Positions 41,753 to 51,012 of a DNA stretch of 64,000 bases are shown here, one piece after another. Origin of the DNA: CBDCFV01 sp963664625 (lineage in GTDB: Bacteria > Chloroflexota > Dehalococcoidia > Lucifugimonadales > UBA3495); NCBI GenBank assembly GCA_963664625.1, contig OY761541.1, positions 806,001 through 870,000 on the forward strand. The letters are read 5' to 3'. Position 1 is the stretch's first letter. Each line of letters opens with the position of its first letter. The position numbers were made by a program, and so were the translations under genes. The notes beneath the pieces were generated by a model. It made no database searches. It saw only the letters and a program-made list of their open reading frames with translations, and was not told the origin of the DNA.

Positions 41753-44700
41753 CTATGAGGAAAAATAGGCGATGATCACCGCTATCGCCTCTTCTCTGGT
41801 GATAATGCCGTTGAAATAATCAATCACCGCCGTGATGGCCTCTTCCTTGCTGATCTTCCCGTCGTCGTTCTTGTCATACCGGTCAATCACGTCGTCCAGG
41901 GTCGCCGGGACGGTAGCGGTAAGCGCGCTGGACCACGCGCCGGCCCCGCTGGCGTTGACGGCACGGACCTCAACGTCGTATTGCGACCCACCTGCCAGCC
42001 CCGTCAGTTCGTACTCCAGGTTCCCGCCGCCGGTTTGCCAGATGCGTTCGACGACCGTCCAGTTGGCGTCCACCGTTTCGTCGGCATCGGTAAGGATGTA
42101 GCGCAGGTCGTAGGCTGTGACTGCTGAGGTGCCCGTCTCAATGGGAGTTGTCCAAGCAACGGTCAGCGAGTTGGCTCCCGCCGTGATTGGGGCGGTGATG
42201 ACGGGAGGCCCCGGCCAGCGCTGTAAGTGTCCGTAGACCTTGATGCTCCATGACCGGAGAGTCCCGCCAAGCGTCGGGAAATGATCGGTGAGCCGCAGCG
42301 TCCACACGCCGTTGGGGTCCTCGCCCAAGTGCCGGGCCGACCCGAAACGGAACTCGCCGTCCATGTGAACGTAGTAGGTACATGGCGCCAAGGAAAAATC
42401 TGGAGTAATACATACTTCATCAGTGTGGTAGTAACGGGTGTTGAACGGAACGGCCAGCTTGGAGACTGCGCCAGAGGGGGACACCAGTTCGATTTCCATG
42501 TCCCGGAAAGAAGTGTGATAGAAGTTAGCGTTGATTTCGACGAACTCGGTGAACCGCATTCCGGTATTCAGCGTTAGCGTCGTGGTGACGGTCTGAGGGG
42601 AGCCGCCGGACGGTGGGGGAATCGTGACGGCTGCATGGGAAGACGCGCTGGTGGTCTCCAGCATCGGGACATTGGTCCATCCTTTCGCCAAGTCAACGGC
42701 GGCCTTGGCGTCGACCATTCCGAACCCGTATTCGTGGTTGAAGTGGTACCGGTCAGTGGTCAAGCTCGCCCCGTACTTCCCGGCGCCCTCGGCCCAGCCG
42801 GAGTTTGCGGCGTCGTTCATCCGCGCCGAGGCGGCCAGAATCAGCTTGAGGTCGCGCCAAGTCAGGCCAGGGTTGGCTTGGCGCAGCAGCGCGGCAACGC
42901 CGGAAACGGTAGGAGCCGACGCCGACGTCCCGCTGAAATCGTCCCTGTAGCGGTCCACGTTCTCAGTGGTGACGATTCCATTGCGGTTAAAGTCCCATGA
43001 AGGGGCGCAGACCCACAGGTTGGCCCCTTTCTCCGAGTAACTGCTCCTGGTGTCCTGATCATTCACCGCGCAAACGGCGGTTACGGCGTAGTAATTGGCG
43101 AGCCCGCCGAGGTTGGAGTCGTCTCCGCTGCCTATTGCATTACTATAGTGGCCTCCAACCGGAGCGCCATCCGGATTTGTGCGGTGGCCCCTGCCGCCAT
43201 TGCCCGCGGAGAAGACATAGAAGACCCCCTTGCCGTTGTAGCCCTCTTTAGTCCCGGAGTCGATTGCCAATTCCCAGAGCCGGCCGGCTTGTGACAACCA
43301 GGGGCCGCCGATAAATCCCCAACTGTTGTTGGACACGGCAGTTACCACCCGGTTGCGGGCCATAGCGTCCGCTCTGTACCTGTCCTCAAATTGTTGCCAG
43401 TCGCCAGCCAGATAGTTGTACCCGTAGACGGTAGCCCTTGGGGCAACGCCGCGCACACCAACGCCGTTGTCAAGGGCCGCGATGATGCCGGCAACTGCGG
43501 TGCCGTGGTGTTCATACCGGCCATATACGTCAGTGCCGCGGGTACGGTAGTTGTGATTGAGGGTGGTATTGACGTTGGCGGCAAGGTCCTCATGGGCATA
43601 GTACATGCCGTCGTCGACCACGGCGACGTTGACGCCTTCGCCATTGATACCTTCCGCCCATACAGGTTCGACGTTGATGTCCTCCCCACCCTGCTCCCGG
43701 TTCTTCAAGTGCCACTGGCAGGCATACAGGGAGTCGCTAATTTGGGGGTTGTTCAACGCGGCCGTGGCGGTTTTGCAGTCGGAAATGAATTTAGGGTAGT
43801 CGGTATCTTCATAGGCGTGAATGGTGTATGGCACGGGGTAGATAGTATCGCTGGCGGGGGCGGTCACCTTGACATAGTAGACGCCGGCGTCGAAGTCGTC
43901 CTCAATCCGGAACCCCCACCTATAAACCTTAAATCTATACCTGTATTCCTCGGGAATAACATTTACGGAAATCTCTGAGTCCCTGCTGTCGAACGCGGCG
44001 CCGTCAAGGGGTTCAGTAGGCAGGTAGCCGCTTCCGTCGTAGAGCAGGAACCCAATGGCATAGATGATCAGATTCTTGGACTCGGCAAGTTCCAGCCTGA
44101 AGTAGTCTGCATCGCTTGCCGAGTCAATCATGCCCGGAGTCGGGGAATCGAGACTTAATGTGCTTGCCGTACCGGTGGTGTTGCCGGGGCCCGTTACGGC
44201 TTCCGCGTACAGCGTGTAATTGCCGGTGGCGTAATCTCCGTCAGCCGTCAGCCAGCTTCGGACTAAAAGGTAATAGACTCCACTCGGAAGATTCCTCCGG
44301 AGGCTAAAACTAACCTCCCTGCTCTCGATATAACTGTCACTATTGAATACAATCAGGCTGCCGCTGCTGTCATACAGCCAGCCTCGCGTATCAAGATCGC
44401 CAGTGGTGTATATCCAGACGTCGGTGGCCCCGGATGCACCGGACAGGTCCAGCTTGAAGACGTCCCCATCGAATCCGGGGGAGATGCGCCCGGCCACAGG
44501 GGAACCCAACGTCAGGGTCGTAGCTGTTTCGAGGAAGTCCCCGTGGTCATCGGTCTTGGCATGGAGAGTGTAATCCCCGGTGGCCGTGCTATCGGCGCTG
44601 AAGACCCCGACGTAGTAGACCCCCAACGGCAAGGTCCGCGGGATACGAAAATTCTTCTCAATAACGAGGTCCCCTGAGGTGGTGTCGTCGTTGCTTGTAA

Positions 44701-45034
44701 TCAGGTCGCCATTGCTGTCATACAACCCGCCTAAAGTATCAAGATTGCCAGTGGTGTATATCCAGACGTGGGTGTTTCCCGACGCGCCGGCCAGGTCGAG
44801 CCTAAAGACGTCCAGGTCGTCTCCGGGGTCGATACGCCCGGCTATGGAGGAACCCAACGTCAGTGTCATGGCCGTTGAGAGTGAATTTCCGTGGTCGTCA
44901 GCAGTTTGCGCCGTGACGCTGCCAATGCCGGGGATGAAGCAGAACAGCACGGCAGCCGCCAGCAACAGTATCCTGCTTGCCGGGGGCTGCCTGAAAACAC
45001 CCTGAGCAGTCCTAAGCCGCATACCGAGTCTCAT
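41753..45034 (-). CDS. Secreted subtilase (S8) with PPC, P-domain, FnIII and EF-hand-like tail
   Basis: 1093 residues. A signal peptide (about 20-43) is followed by three PPC-like beta domains (each with GDxDVFRLDL or DADYFRLEL and GxYYVxV; about 45-160, 161-280 and 285-410). The subtilisin domain has catalytic Asp (VAVVDDGMYYAHEDL), His (HHGTAVAGI) and Ser (GTSASAPTVSGVAALL). A proprotein-convertase P domain follows (EIELVSPSGAVSKL, then WTLRLTD and WSIKVYG), then an FnIII-like domain (QYDVEVRAVNASG). It ends in an EF-hand/dockerin-like module (DKNDDGKISKEEAITAV). It has no N-terminal I9 prodomain of its own. Confidence 0.92.
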   Translation of the reverse strand: MRLGMRLRTAQGVFRQPPASRILLLAAAVLFCFIPGIGSVTAQTADDHGNSLSTAMTLTLGSSIAGRIDPGDDLDVFRLDLAGASGNTHVWIYTTGNLDTLGGLYDSNGDLITSNDDTTSGDLVIEKNFRIPRTLPLGVYYVGVFSADSTATGDYTLHAKTDDHGDFLETATTLTLGSPVAGRISPGFDGDVFKLDLSGASGATDVWIYTTGDLDTRGWLYDSSGSLIVFNSDSYIESREVSFSLRRNLPSGVYYLLVRSWLTADGDYATGNYTLYAEAVTGPGNTTGTASTLSLDSPTPGMIDSASDADYFRLELAESKNLIIYAIGFLLYDGSGYLPTEPLDGAAFDSRDSEISVNVIPEEYRYRFKVYRWGFRIEDDFDAGVYYVKVTAPASDTIYPVPYTIHAYEDTDYPKFISDCKTATAALNNPQISDSLYACQWHLKNREQGGEDINVEPVWAEGINGEGVNVAVVDDGMYYAHEDLAANVNTTLNHNYRTRGTDVYGRYEHHGTAVAGIIAALDNGVGVRGVAPRATVYGYNYLAGDWQQFEDRYRADAMARNRVVTAVSNNSWGFIGGPWLSQAGRLWELAIDSGTKEGYNGKGVFYVFSAGNGGRGHRTNPDGAPVGGHYSNAIGSGDDSNLGGLANYYAVTAVCAVNDQDTRSSYSEKGANLWVCAPSWDFNRNGIVTTENVDRYRDDFSGTSASAPTVSGVAALLRQANPGLTWRDLKLILAASARMNDAANSGWAEGAGKYGASLTTDRYHFNHEYGFGMVDAKAAVDLAKGWTNVPMLETTSASSHAAVTIPPPSGGSPQTVTTTLTLNTGMRFTEFVEINANFYHTSFRDMEIELVSPSGAVSKLAVPFNTRYYHTDEVCITPDFSLAPCTYYVHMDGEFRFGSARHLGEDPNGVWTLRLTDHFPTLGGTLRSWSIKVYGHLQRWPGPPVITAPITAGANSLTVAWTTPIETGTSAVTAYDLRYILTDADETVDANWTVVERIWQTGGGNLEYELTGLAGGSQYDVEVRAVNASGAGAWSSALTATVPATLDDVIDRYDKNDDGKISKEEAITAVIDYFNGIITREEAIAVIIAYFSS

Positions 45035-45089
45035 GTGCTACTGCTGCGGGATATCCGGCGTCATTGCTCAGCTTGTGGGGCCGGCATCC

Positions 45090-45839
45090 TCACCGCGATT
45101 CTACTTCGCGCGCCCAGTTGGGGCTTGAAAGTATCACGCCGTCCTGTCCGGCCAGCGCATTGGCCAGTTCCAGGGAGGAGAGGCCGGGGTCCGTTTCCAC
45201 GAAGAACCCATTGACCAGGAAGTCCAGTTCCGACACCCGGTCAAGTGATATACCGTTCCGCGAGAAGAACGCCTCAACGGCGGCTTGGTCCCATTGAGGA
45301 TCGAGAGCCAGGTTGACGCCTCCGGGCAGCGTCATCAACTCGCCGCCCGATTGGGAGCGGAACACCGGCTGGCCGCCGTCCGACGCAGACTGTCCCCGGA
45401 CTATGCTGTCCAACTCTCCCTTCCTTGCCGCACCATCTTCAGCCGCGCCGTCAACGTTCTCCTGGACTGTCTGCTGGGGCTGTTGCAAGACGACCTTCAT
45501 TGTCCTGTCGCCGTCCTGCCAAGTGTAGACCGTTCCCGGGCTGGCGCCTTCCATCGCGGGGCGGGCCCCTTCCGGGCCTTCCGGTGAGAGTCCCGTCTGC
45601 GAGTCAGCAGCGGATTTGGGGTCCGGTTCCGGCATGGTCAGGTGTTCAGGCTCTGTCGTAACCGGCGGGGCAAGCGTCGGCTCCTGGGTCGCCGCAGCCT
45701 CGCTCCCCGACCCTACGGCTTTCGGCGACGCGACGGGCGGGGCCTGGTCCCTGGCCAGAATCAGCCCCGCCGTTATCCCGCCCGACAACACCAGGACCGA
45801 AACGACTGCTATTGCAACGACAAGTCTCGTCACTCTCAT
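45090..45839 (-). CDS. Membrane-anchored prodomain-like partner of the subtilase
   Basis: 249 residues, ending 55 bases before the subtilase start. An N-terminal membrane anchor (about 6-29) leads to a Pro/Glu-rich linker (about 30-100). A middle region with YTWQDGDRTMKVVLQQ follows (about 106-121). The C-terminal about 53 residues (LDRVSELDFLVNGFFVETD, then ANALAGQDGVILSSPNWARE) have the look of a subtilase N-terminal propeptide, with an NANALxxxxGV...SPNW end. The subtilase lacks such a prodomain. I infer that this protein acts in trans as chaperone or inhibitor. Confidence 0.6.
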   Translation of the reverse strand: MRVTRLVVAIAVVSVLVLSGGITAGLILARDQAPPVASPKAVGSGSEAAATQEPTLAPPVTTEPEHLTMPEPDPKSAADSQTGLSPEGPEGARPAMEGASPGTVYTWQDGDRTMKVVLQQPQQTVQENVDGAAEDGAARKGELDSIVRGQSASDGGQPVFRSQSGGELMTLPGGVNLALDPQWDQAAVEAFFSRNGISLDRVSELDFLVNGFFVETDPGLSSLELANALAGQDGVILSSPNWAREVESR

Positions 45840-45906
45840 AACATCACCTCACAAAACACACCGGCCCGGCTGTCAAGAAATATAGTCCCGGGTTCCAAGG
45901 CGTTTT

Positions 45907-46026
45907 AATTGTCCGTCAGAATCAGGATTTTCGGGATTAAAGGATTTCCAGGATTTGTCTTACCCTGAACAGGCGAATGCCTATGTGAAACCGCTATAAT
46001 CCGGCAAATCCTGATTCTGACAATTG
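45907..46026. repeat. 120-bp inverted-repeat element
   Basis: GTCAGAATCAGGATTT (45915-45930) and AAATCCTGATTCTGAC (46006-46021) are perfect 16-bp inverted repeats. AATTGTC flanks both arms. No ORF lies between them. It resembles the small AT-richer repeat elements (AATTGTCAGAATCAGGATTT type) found scattered in bacterial genomes. The remaining parts of 45840-46108 hold nothing else I can name. Confidence 0.7.
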
Positions 46027-46108
46027 CTCCGAGAATTAAAAGGCCCTGGTCCCGGCCCCAGCCCGACCCTGTTCATAGGAAAGGCGAGTCGTTTACCAAG
46101 GCAAAAGC

Positions 46109-47125
46109 CTACACGTCAATGCTATAAACCCGGACCGCGTTATCGTGGAACATCGCCGCCCTTTCCGTCGCCGAATAACTGCCGGTCATACGCTTGAACG
46201 CGTTGTACATGACGTTGTAGGAGTATGACACTTTGTCCGGCGGGAAGTTGCTCTCGAACATGCACCGTTCCGGGCCGAACTGGTCGATGCAATAGGTCAT
46301 CAGTGGAGAAAGCGACTCCGCCAGTTCTTCTGAGCCGATGGGTTTATCCCTGGTGTGCCAGTCGAAACCATAGCGGGGTTGTCCCACTCCACCGAGCTTC
46401 ATCACGACGTTGGGGCACTTGGCCAAGGCAGCGATGCCTTCACGCCAAGCCGGCAGCACTTCGTCGTCCCGGTTCCCGTAGGGGCCTACCCGCATCAGTC
46501 CGCCTATATGGTTCGAGATAATCGTCAGGTCCGGCACGGCGTTGGCGAATTCGGCCACCTCCGCAAGCTGCGGAAAGTACACGGTGTTCTCGTACACCAG
46601 TCCTCTGCGGGCCAGCACCCGAGCCCCAACCCTGAACTCCGCGCTGGCCAGTTGGTGTTCCGCGCCGCGATTTTCGATTTCCGGGTGGGGGTCCCAACCG
46701 ACGGACTGCCGGATGCCCCGGAAGCGGTTGGGGCTGGCTGCCTGCAACGCATCCAGCACCCGCCCCACATCGTCGCCCAGGTTAAGGTTTGCATGGCCGA
46801 TGATGGCCGCCGCCGCTTTGGCCGGCCCGTACAGTCCGGTGGCGCTGGCCGCCGCGAGGCCCTGGACGAACTCCACCTCTCCAACCGGGCGCAGTTCCTC
46901 CGGGCCGTCCGGGCGGTACATGGCCCGCGCCTCTAGGAACACCGTCGAACGCACATTGTGTCCGCTGTTAAGGTCCGCAGCCAGTTCATGCAACAGGTAA
47001 CGATGATAGGGTATGCGGTCCATCCGAAAGTCCCAGAAATGATGATGGGCGTCGCAAATTGGCATGTCCGGCTCAAGGGTTTCTTCGGTGGTCAACGCCA
47101 GCCAGTCGTTGTCTCCGTATGGCAT
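46109..47125 (-). CDS. Amidohydrolase-family (Amidohydro_2) metal hydrolase
   Basis: 338 residues; ATG 47125 follows aaggag, so the upstream in-frame start at 47179 is not needed. The metal site HxH is CDAHHHFWDF (about residue 26). Other conserved points are FRGIRQSVGWDPHPE (about 147-161), TIISNHIGGLMRVGP (about 217-231) and MFESNFPPDK (about 297). These are barrel hydrolases or decarboxylases of the ACMSD-like group. The metal and substrate are not certain. It stands alone on the minus strand. Confidence 0.87.
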   Translation of the reverse strand: MPYGDNDWLALTTEETLEPDMPICDAHHHFWDFRMDRIPYHRYLLHELAADLNSGHNVRSTVFLEARAMYRPDGPEELRPVGEVEFVQGLAAASATGLYGPAKAAAAIIGHANLNLGDDVGRVLDALQAASPNRFRGIRQSVGWDPHPEIENRGAEHQLASAEFRVGARVLARRGLVYENTVYFPQLAEVAEFANAVPDLTIISNHIGGLMRVGPYGNRDDEVLPAWREGIAALAKCPNVVMKLGGVGQPRYGFDWHTRDKPIGSEELAESLSPLMTYCIDQFGPERCMFESNFPPDKVSYSYNVMYNAFKRMTGSYSATERAAMFHDNAVRVYSIDV

Positions 47126-47316
47126 ATCCTCACTCCTTGAGGGCGTTTGGGCATGGGCCCGTGAGGCGTATCGTAACACAACCCCGCTGCGCCCGGCCTC
47201 AGCGTCTGCCCTGCTATGGTAGGATTACCGGGATTCTTGCAAGAGGCGTAGGAATCGGCGAGCAAGTGCGGGAACCACTAGCAGTCTGAAACAGGTGGAC
47301 AAGGAGGCTCTCAGAA

Positions 47317-48336
47317 ATGACCGTCTGGGTGGTCAGAGCGGGAAGAAGAGGTGAATGGGAGGAATTCGCCTTAGGCCAAGGAATGGCAAGTATAGATTTC
47401 GATTTGCGGACGAGCGTCACCGAGTTCGCAAATCGAGATGCTTTGCGAGACCACTTGATCAACGATAACTACAGGGAGGGTAACACCCGGGCAGCAACCT
47501 CCGCCGCGCGCCAACTCTGGATGTTCGCTCGTGAAATCCGTGAGGAAGATATGATTATCCTGCCCAGAAAGCAGCCCAGAGTGGTAGCCGTGGGAACGGC
47601 AGCGGGAAAGTATGATTATAGGCCAGAGTTGGACGCCCCCCATGTTATCGCAGTGGACTGGAGAGCGTCCGACATACCGCGTGAGAACTTCGATCAAGAC
47701 TTGCTCTATTCACTGGGCGGACTGAAAACAGTCTATCGTGTCAGGGCAAGCGACGCCAAGTCACGTATCGAGCAAATCGTGCCTGAGCATTTGGCCGGGT
47801 CGCCTATTGACGGCAACAACACGACTGCAACAGTTGACGATGGAGATTTCCAAGTTGACTTGGAAGAGCAGATTTCTGATCGGATTCTGGACCGTATTCG
47901 GCAGATGTACTCCGGCGTTAAGCTGGAATACCTTGTGGCGAGTATATTAAGGGCCTCTGGATACCACGCGCTGGAAACTCGCAGAGGGCCTGACGGCGGC
48001 ATAGATGTTGTCGCTGGTCAGGGTGACATGGGGTTTAGCCAACCCAGGTTATGCGTGCAGGTAAAGTCGGGCCGCTCTGCTGTCGGCTTGCCTGAATATA
48101 ACCAACTCAGAGGCAATATCGACGCCTTCGGCGCGGACCACGGATTGCTGGTCAGTCTCGGTGACTTCACGAGACCGGTGAGAGACGCAAACGAACAGTC
48201 TTTCTTCCAGATTCGTCTGTGGGGGCCTAGCGACTTAGTGGACAAACTGCTGGAAACCTACGACGACCTTCCAGACGACATTCAGAAGGACATCCCTCTG
48301 AGAAACCGTAGAATCCTGGTGGAAACGGAAGGCTAG
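47317..48336 (+). CDS. Mrr-like restriction endonuclease with EVE/PUA-like N-terminus
   Basis: 339 residues. The C-terminal half (about 195-335) is a PD-(D/E)xK Mrr domain: GPDGGIDVVAGQ (Asp230) and LCVQVKSG (Gln248, Lys250). The N-terminal half (about 1-140) contains EEDMIILPRKQPRVVAVGTA and resembles EVE/PUA-like modified-base readers seen in other modification-dependent nucleases. No methyltransferase is adjacent, so it may cut modified DNA of invaders. A fragment of another gene follows its stop directly. Confidence 0.8.
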   Translation: MTVWVVRAGRRGEWEEFALGQGMASIDFDLRTSVTEFANRDALRDHLINDNYREGNTRAATSAARQLWMFAREIREEDMIILPRKQPRVVAVGTAAGKYDYRPELDAPHVIAVDWRASDIPRENFDQDLLYSLGGLKTVYRVRASDAKSRIEQIVPEHLAGSPIDGNNTTATVDDGDFQVDLEEQISDRILDRIRQMYSGVKLEYLVASILRASGYHALETRRGPDGGIDVVAGQGDMGFSQPRLCVQVKSGRSAVGLPEYNQLRGNIDAFGADHGLLVSLGDFTRPVRDANEQSFFQIRLWGPSDLVDKLLETYDDLPDDIQKDIPLRNRRILVETEG

Positions 48337-48420
48337 GCACACGAGGCCGTCCGCCTGCACCACTTCATCGACTCCATACAGGAAGCGTCGGACCGTGGAA
48401 CGGAGGTCGCCGTCAAATAG
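48337..48420 (+). pseudogene. Possible 3' remnant of a Gfo/Idh/MocA oxidoreductase
   Basis: 27 codons (AHEAVRLHHFIDSIQEASDR, GTEVAVK) start directly after the Mrr stop with no start codon of their own and end at TAG 48418. The pattern resembles the C-terminal helix and tail of Gfo/Idh-type dehydrogenases. Similarity is weak and judged by eye. Confidence 0.3.
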
Positions 48421-48432
48421 CTCTCGCCAACG

Positions 48433-48951
48433 CTACCGGTTGGGCCATTCGAACCCCAGGTTGGCGTAGCGCACGAATACGGTGCCGAAAGGGGCGCCCA
48501 ACGGTCCGTTGACTCCCAATACGGCGATTGTGTGTTGGCCGCCCGGTTGGGCATTATCGGTCACTTGTACGCGTTGCGGAACGTTCAATCCTTGGATAGT
48601 TCCTCGGTCGCCGTTGCATTGGCCGTCGGTCCAGATTTCACCATAGTCGTCGACGCATGTCTCGAACCAGACTCTCATCCCGTTGGTGGGATGCCCTTCC
48701 ACCGTTTCTGGGATGGTGATAGTGGTCCGGTACCAGACGAAACTGAAGCCGCCGGAAACACCTCTGGGCAGGTCGTCGCAAACCTCCCAAGCGGAGTCGT
48801 CATAGTCGGGCAAGCGTGCCGGACTGCCTGTTCCTTGGGCTACAAGTCCCTCGTTGGTCTCACCGGGAACATAGCCTATGGCATATCTCCATACGGCGCC
48901 CATAGCCTCTTGGCCGGACGCCTCTGCAATATTGATGGTCGCTCTCGGCAT
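48433..48951 (-). CDS. Galactose-binding-like jelly-roll protein
   Basis: 172 residues. The sequence YDDSAWEVCDDLPRGVSGGF and FVWYRTTITIPETV is the sugar-binding (N-terminal) domain seen in glycoside hydrolase family 2 and related proteins. It is followed by MRVWFETCVDDYGEIWTDGQ. Here it stands alone with no catalytic domain. It may bind carbohydrate or act as part of a complex. Start ATG 48951. It is on the opposite strand to its neighbours. Confidence 0.65.
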   Translation of the reverse strand: MPRATINIAEASGQEAMGAVWRYAIGYVPGETNEGLVAQGTGSPARLPDYDDSAWEVCDDLPRGVSGGFSFVWYRTTITIPETVEGHPTNGMRVWFETCVDDYGEIWTDGQCNGDRGTIQGLNVPQRVQVTDNAQPGGQHTIAVLGVNGPLGAPFGTVFVRYANLGFEWPNR

Positions 48952-49167
48952 GTCTTCACCTGCTGGGTAGGTTCAATACGGTTGTCTTCGCATTTTAACA
49001 GCGCACGGCCGTTGCAACATCTTCCGGAAACCTGACACAATGCCTTCCCTCGTTTCTGTTGACGGAGACTTGGCCGCAACGTAGACTCCATTCACCGAAT
49101 ACCGGGGGTATCCCAAACGGCGTTCAGGGTCACAGCAACAACCGCCAGGGGCTACACAGGGGGGTCT

Positions 49168-50094
49168 ATGCCAAGGTTAGCAGCCGACCAGTACGTTTCC
49201 AAAGTCAGGAAGCCCGACGACATCGACCAGTTCTGGGACGAGGTACTGGCCGAGACCGCCAAAATTCCCTTGGACCCGGAAGTGGTCTTTGACCCGTTGC
49301 GGTCTTCCGGCGAGATAGACGTCTACGAGGTCTTCTACACCAGCTTGGACAACGTCCGCATCGCGGGATGGTATGCGGTGCCCAAGCAACGGGACGGCCT
49401 GTTGCCCGGCCTGTTGCAGGTGCCGGGGTACAACATGGAGCCGCCGGTGCCCAAGGTCTGGGCGCGCAAGGGCTACGCGGCCTTCAGCGCAGCCCCCCGG
49501 GGAAAGCTGCGCAGCAACCGCCAGTTCAACCCCGGCTACCCCGGCCTGCTCACCTATGGCATGGTGGACCGGAATGTCTACTCCTACCGGGGCTTCTACA
49601 TGGACGCCTGCCGTGCCGTGGAATTCCTGCTGGCCCGCGAGGAAGTGGACAGCAACAGGATCGGCGTGACCGGCCACAGCCAGGGCGGCGGCCTGACCGT
49701 TTCTACCACCGCGCTCAGGCCGGAGATCAAGGCCGCCGCTGCGGGCGCGCCGTACCTCTGCGGGTACATGGACGCCATAGAGTTGACCGACGCTTACCCC
49801 TACCAGGAAATTGCCGACTACCTGCGAATGAACCCGGACAGTCGGCAGCAGGTGGAAGACACCCTGGCCTACTTCGACGGCATCAACCTTGCCCACCGGA
49901 TTACCTGTCCCATCATCGTCAGCGTAGGACTCCAGGACAGCACCTGCCCGCCGGAGACGGGTTACGCGATGTTCAACGCCATCGCCAGCGAAGACAAGAA
50001 AATGTACGCTTACGACGGCCACGGCCACGACGCCAACAACCACGAGCACACCGCCGTCATCGACGCATTCCTTGCCAAACATCTGAAGTCTTGA
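49168..50094 (+). CDS. Acetyl xylan esterase-like alpha/beta hydrolase (AXE1/DLH group)
   Basis: 308 residues; ATG 49168 has a ggggggtct site. The catalytic triad looks intact: GVTGHSQGGG (Ser171), VGLQDSTCPP (Asp257) and YDGHGHDANN (His285 or His287). It has the RG.Y..ACRAVEFLLAREEVD segment and PAPRGKL-like loop of the acetyl esterase/cephalosporin-C deacetylase (AXE1) group. Proteins of this group hydrolyse small esters on sugars. A diverged copy at 51013 is 30-35% similar by eye. Confidence 0.87.
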   Translation: MPRLAADQYVSKVRKPDDIDQFWDEVLAETAKIPLDPEVVFDPLRSSGEIDVYEVFYTSLDNVRIAGWYAVPKQRDGLLPGLLQVPGYNMEPPVPKVWARKGYAAFSAAPRGKLRSNRQFNPGYPGLLTYGMVDRNVYSYRGFYMDACRAVEFLLAREEVDSNRIGVTGHSQGGGLTVSTTALRPEIKAAAAGAPYLCGYMDAIELTDAYPYQEIADYLRMNPDSRQQVEDTLAYFDGINLAHRITCPIIVSVGLQDSTCPPETGYAMFNAIASEDKKMYAYDGHGHDANNHEHTAVIDAFLAKHLKS

Positions 50095-50187
50095 CGTCTT
50101 ACCGGATGCCTGTTCCCACAGGTAGACAGTGGGGCGACTGTGTTATCATCGCTCCCGGACACGCCGCCGCGTTACTGAGAGGGCGCA

Positions 50188-50925
50188 ATGACCACCAAAA
50201 TCACAATGATTCCGTACAAACGGCAGGGGGAGATCGACTACGACAGTTTGGAGTTCGACCCCGACAAAGCCGCGGCGGAAAAGCCGGACGCAATGGAACA
50301 ACGCCAGGAACAAGCGGAAATATACGGGTTGCTGCGGGCGCGCTTCACTAACTTCGGCCAACGCCCCGACGTGCTGCTGGACTTCGATACCTACATCTGC
50401 TACGACCGCCGCAACCTCAACGTCCGCATCTGCCCGGACATCTGCCTCGTCTTCGGAGTCGACAACCAAGCCATCCGCCCCCGCCGGCTGTATTTGCCTT
50501 GGGAAGCGGGCAAGCCCCCCGACTGGGTGCTGGAAGTGGCATCGCCGACCACCGGGCGAGAGGACATCAACCGGAAGCCGGGAGTCTACGCTCATATCGG
50601 GGTCCCGGAATACTGGCGGTTTGATCCGTCGGGCGGACGCTATCATGGGGAACCCTTGGCCGGAAACATTCTGGTTGGCGGAGGATACCAACCCGTAGAG
50701 TTGACCACTGCCCCCGACGGAGTCCTCAAAGGGTACAGCCCGGTCCTGGGACTGAGCCTGGCATGGGATGAAGGCTGGCCCCGGTTCTACGACCCGTCAA
50801 CGGGAATGTACTTGGAAAACTGGCGGGAAGCCGCTGCCCGCGCCGCCGAGGCGGAAGCCCAACGTGACGCCGCCGCGGAAGAAGTGCGGCGCCTGCGGGA
50901 ACAGCTCCGTCGGCAGCAGCCATAA
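50188..50925 (+). CDS. Uma2-family (DUF820) putative endonuclease, second copy
   Basis: 245 residues; ATG 50188 follows gagagggcg. Core motifs: RICPDICLVFGVDN (Asp), PPDWVLEVASPTTG (E-V-x-S), DINRKPGVYAHIGVPEYWRF and DPSGGRYHGEPLAG. These match 13622-14377 closely in layout. The C-terminus is an Ala/Glu/Arg coiled tail (about 210-245). It lies between an esterase and its diverged copy. Role unknown. Confidence 0.8.
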   Translation: MTTKITMIPYKRQGEIDYDSLEFDPDKAAAEKPDAMEQRQEQAEIYGLLRARFTNFGQRPDVLLDFDTYICYDRRNLNVRICPDICLVFGVDNQAIRPRRLYLPWEAGKPPDWVLEVASPTTGREDINRKPGVYAHIGVPEYWRFDPSGGRYHGEPLAGNILVGGGYQPVELTTAPDGVLKGYSPVLGLSLAWDEGWPRFYDPSTGMYLENWREAAARAAEAEAQRDAAAEEVRRLREQLRRQQP

Positions 50926-51012
50926 TGACCTGCGCCACGGCACGATAGGAAGAAACGCCGGACTATCACATTACCGGGAGCATCCCGGAATCCCTTTAGC
51001 GGACTGGACTAT

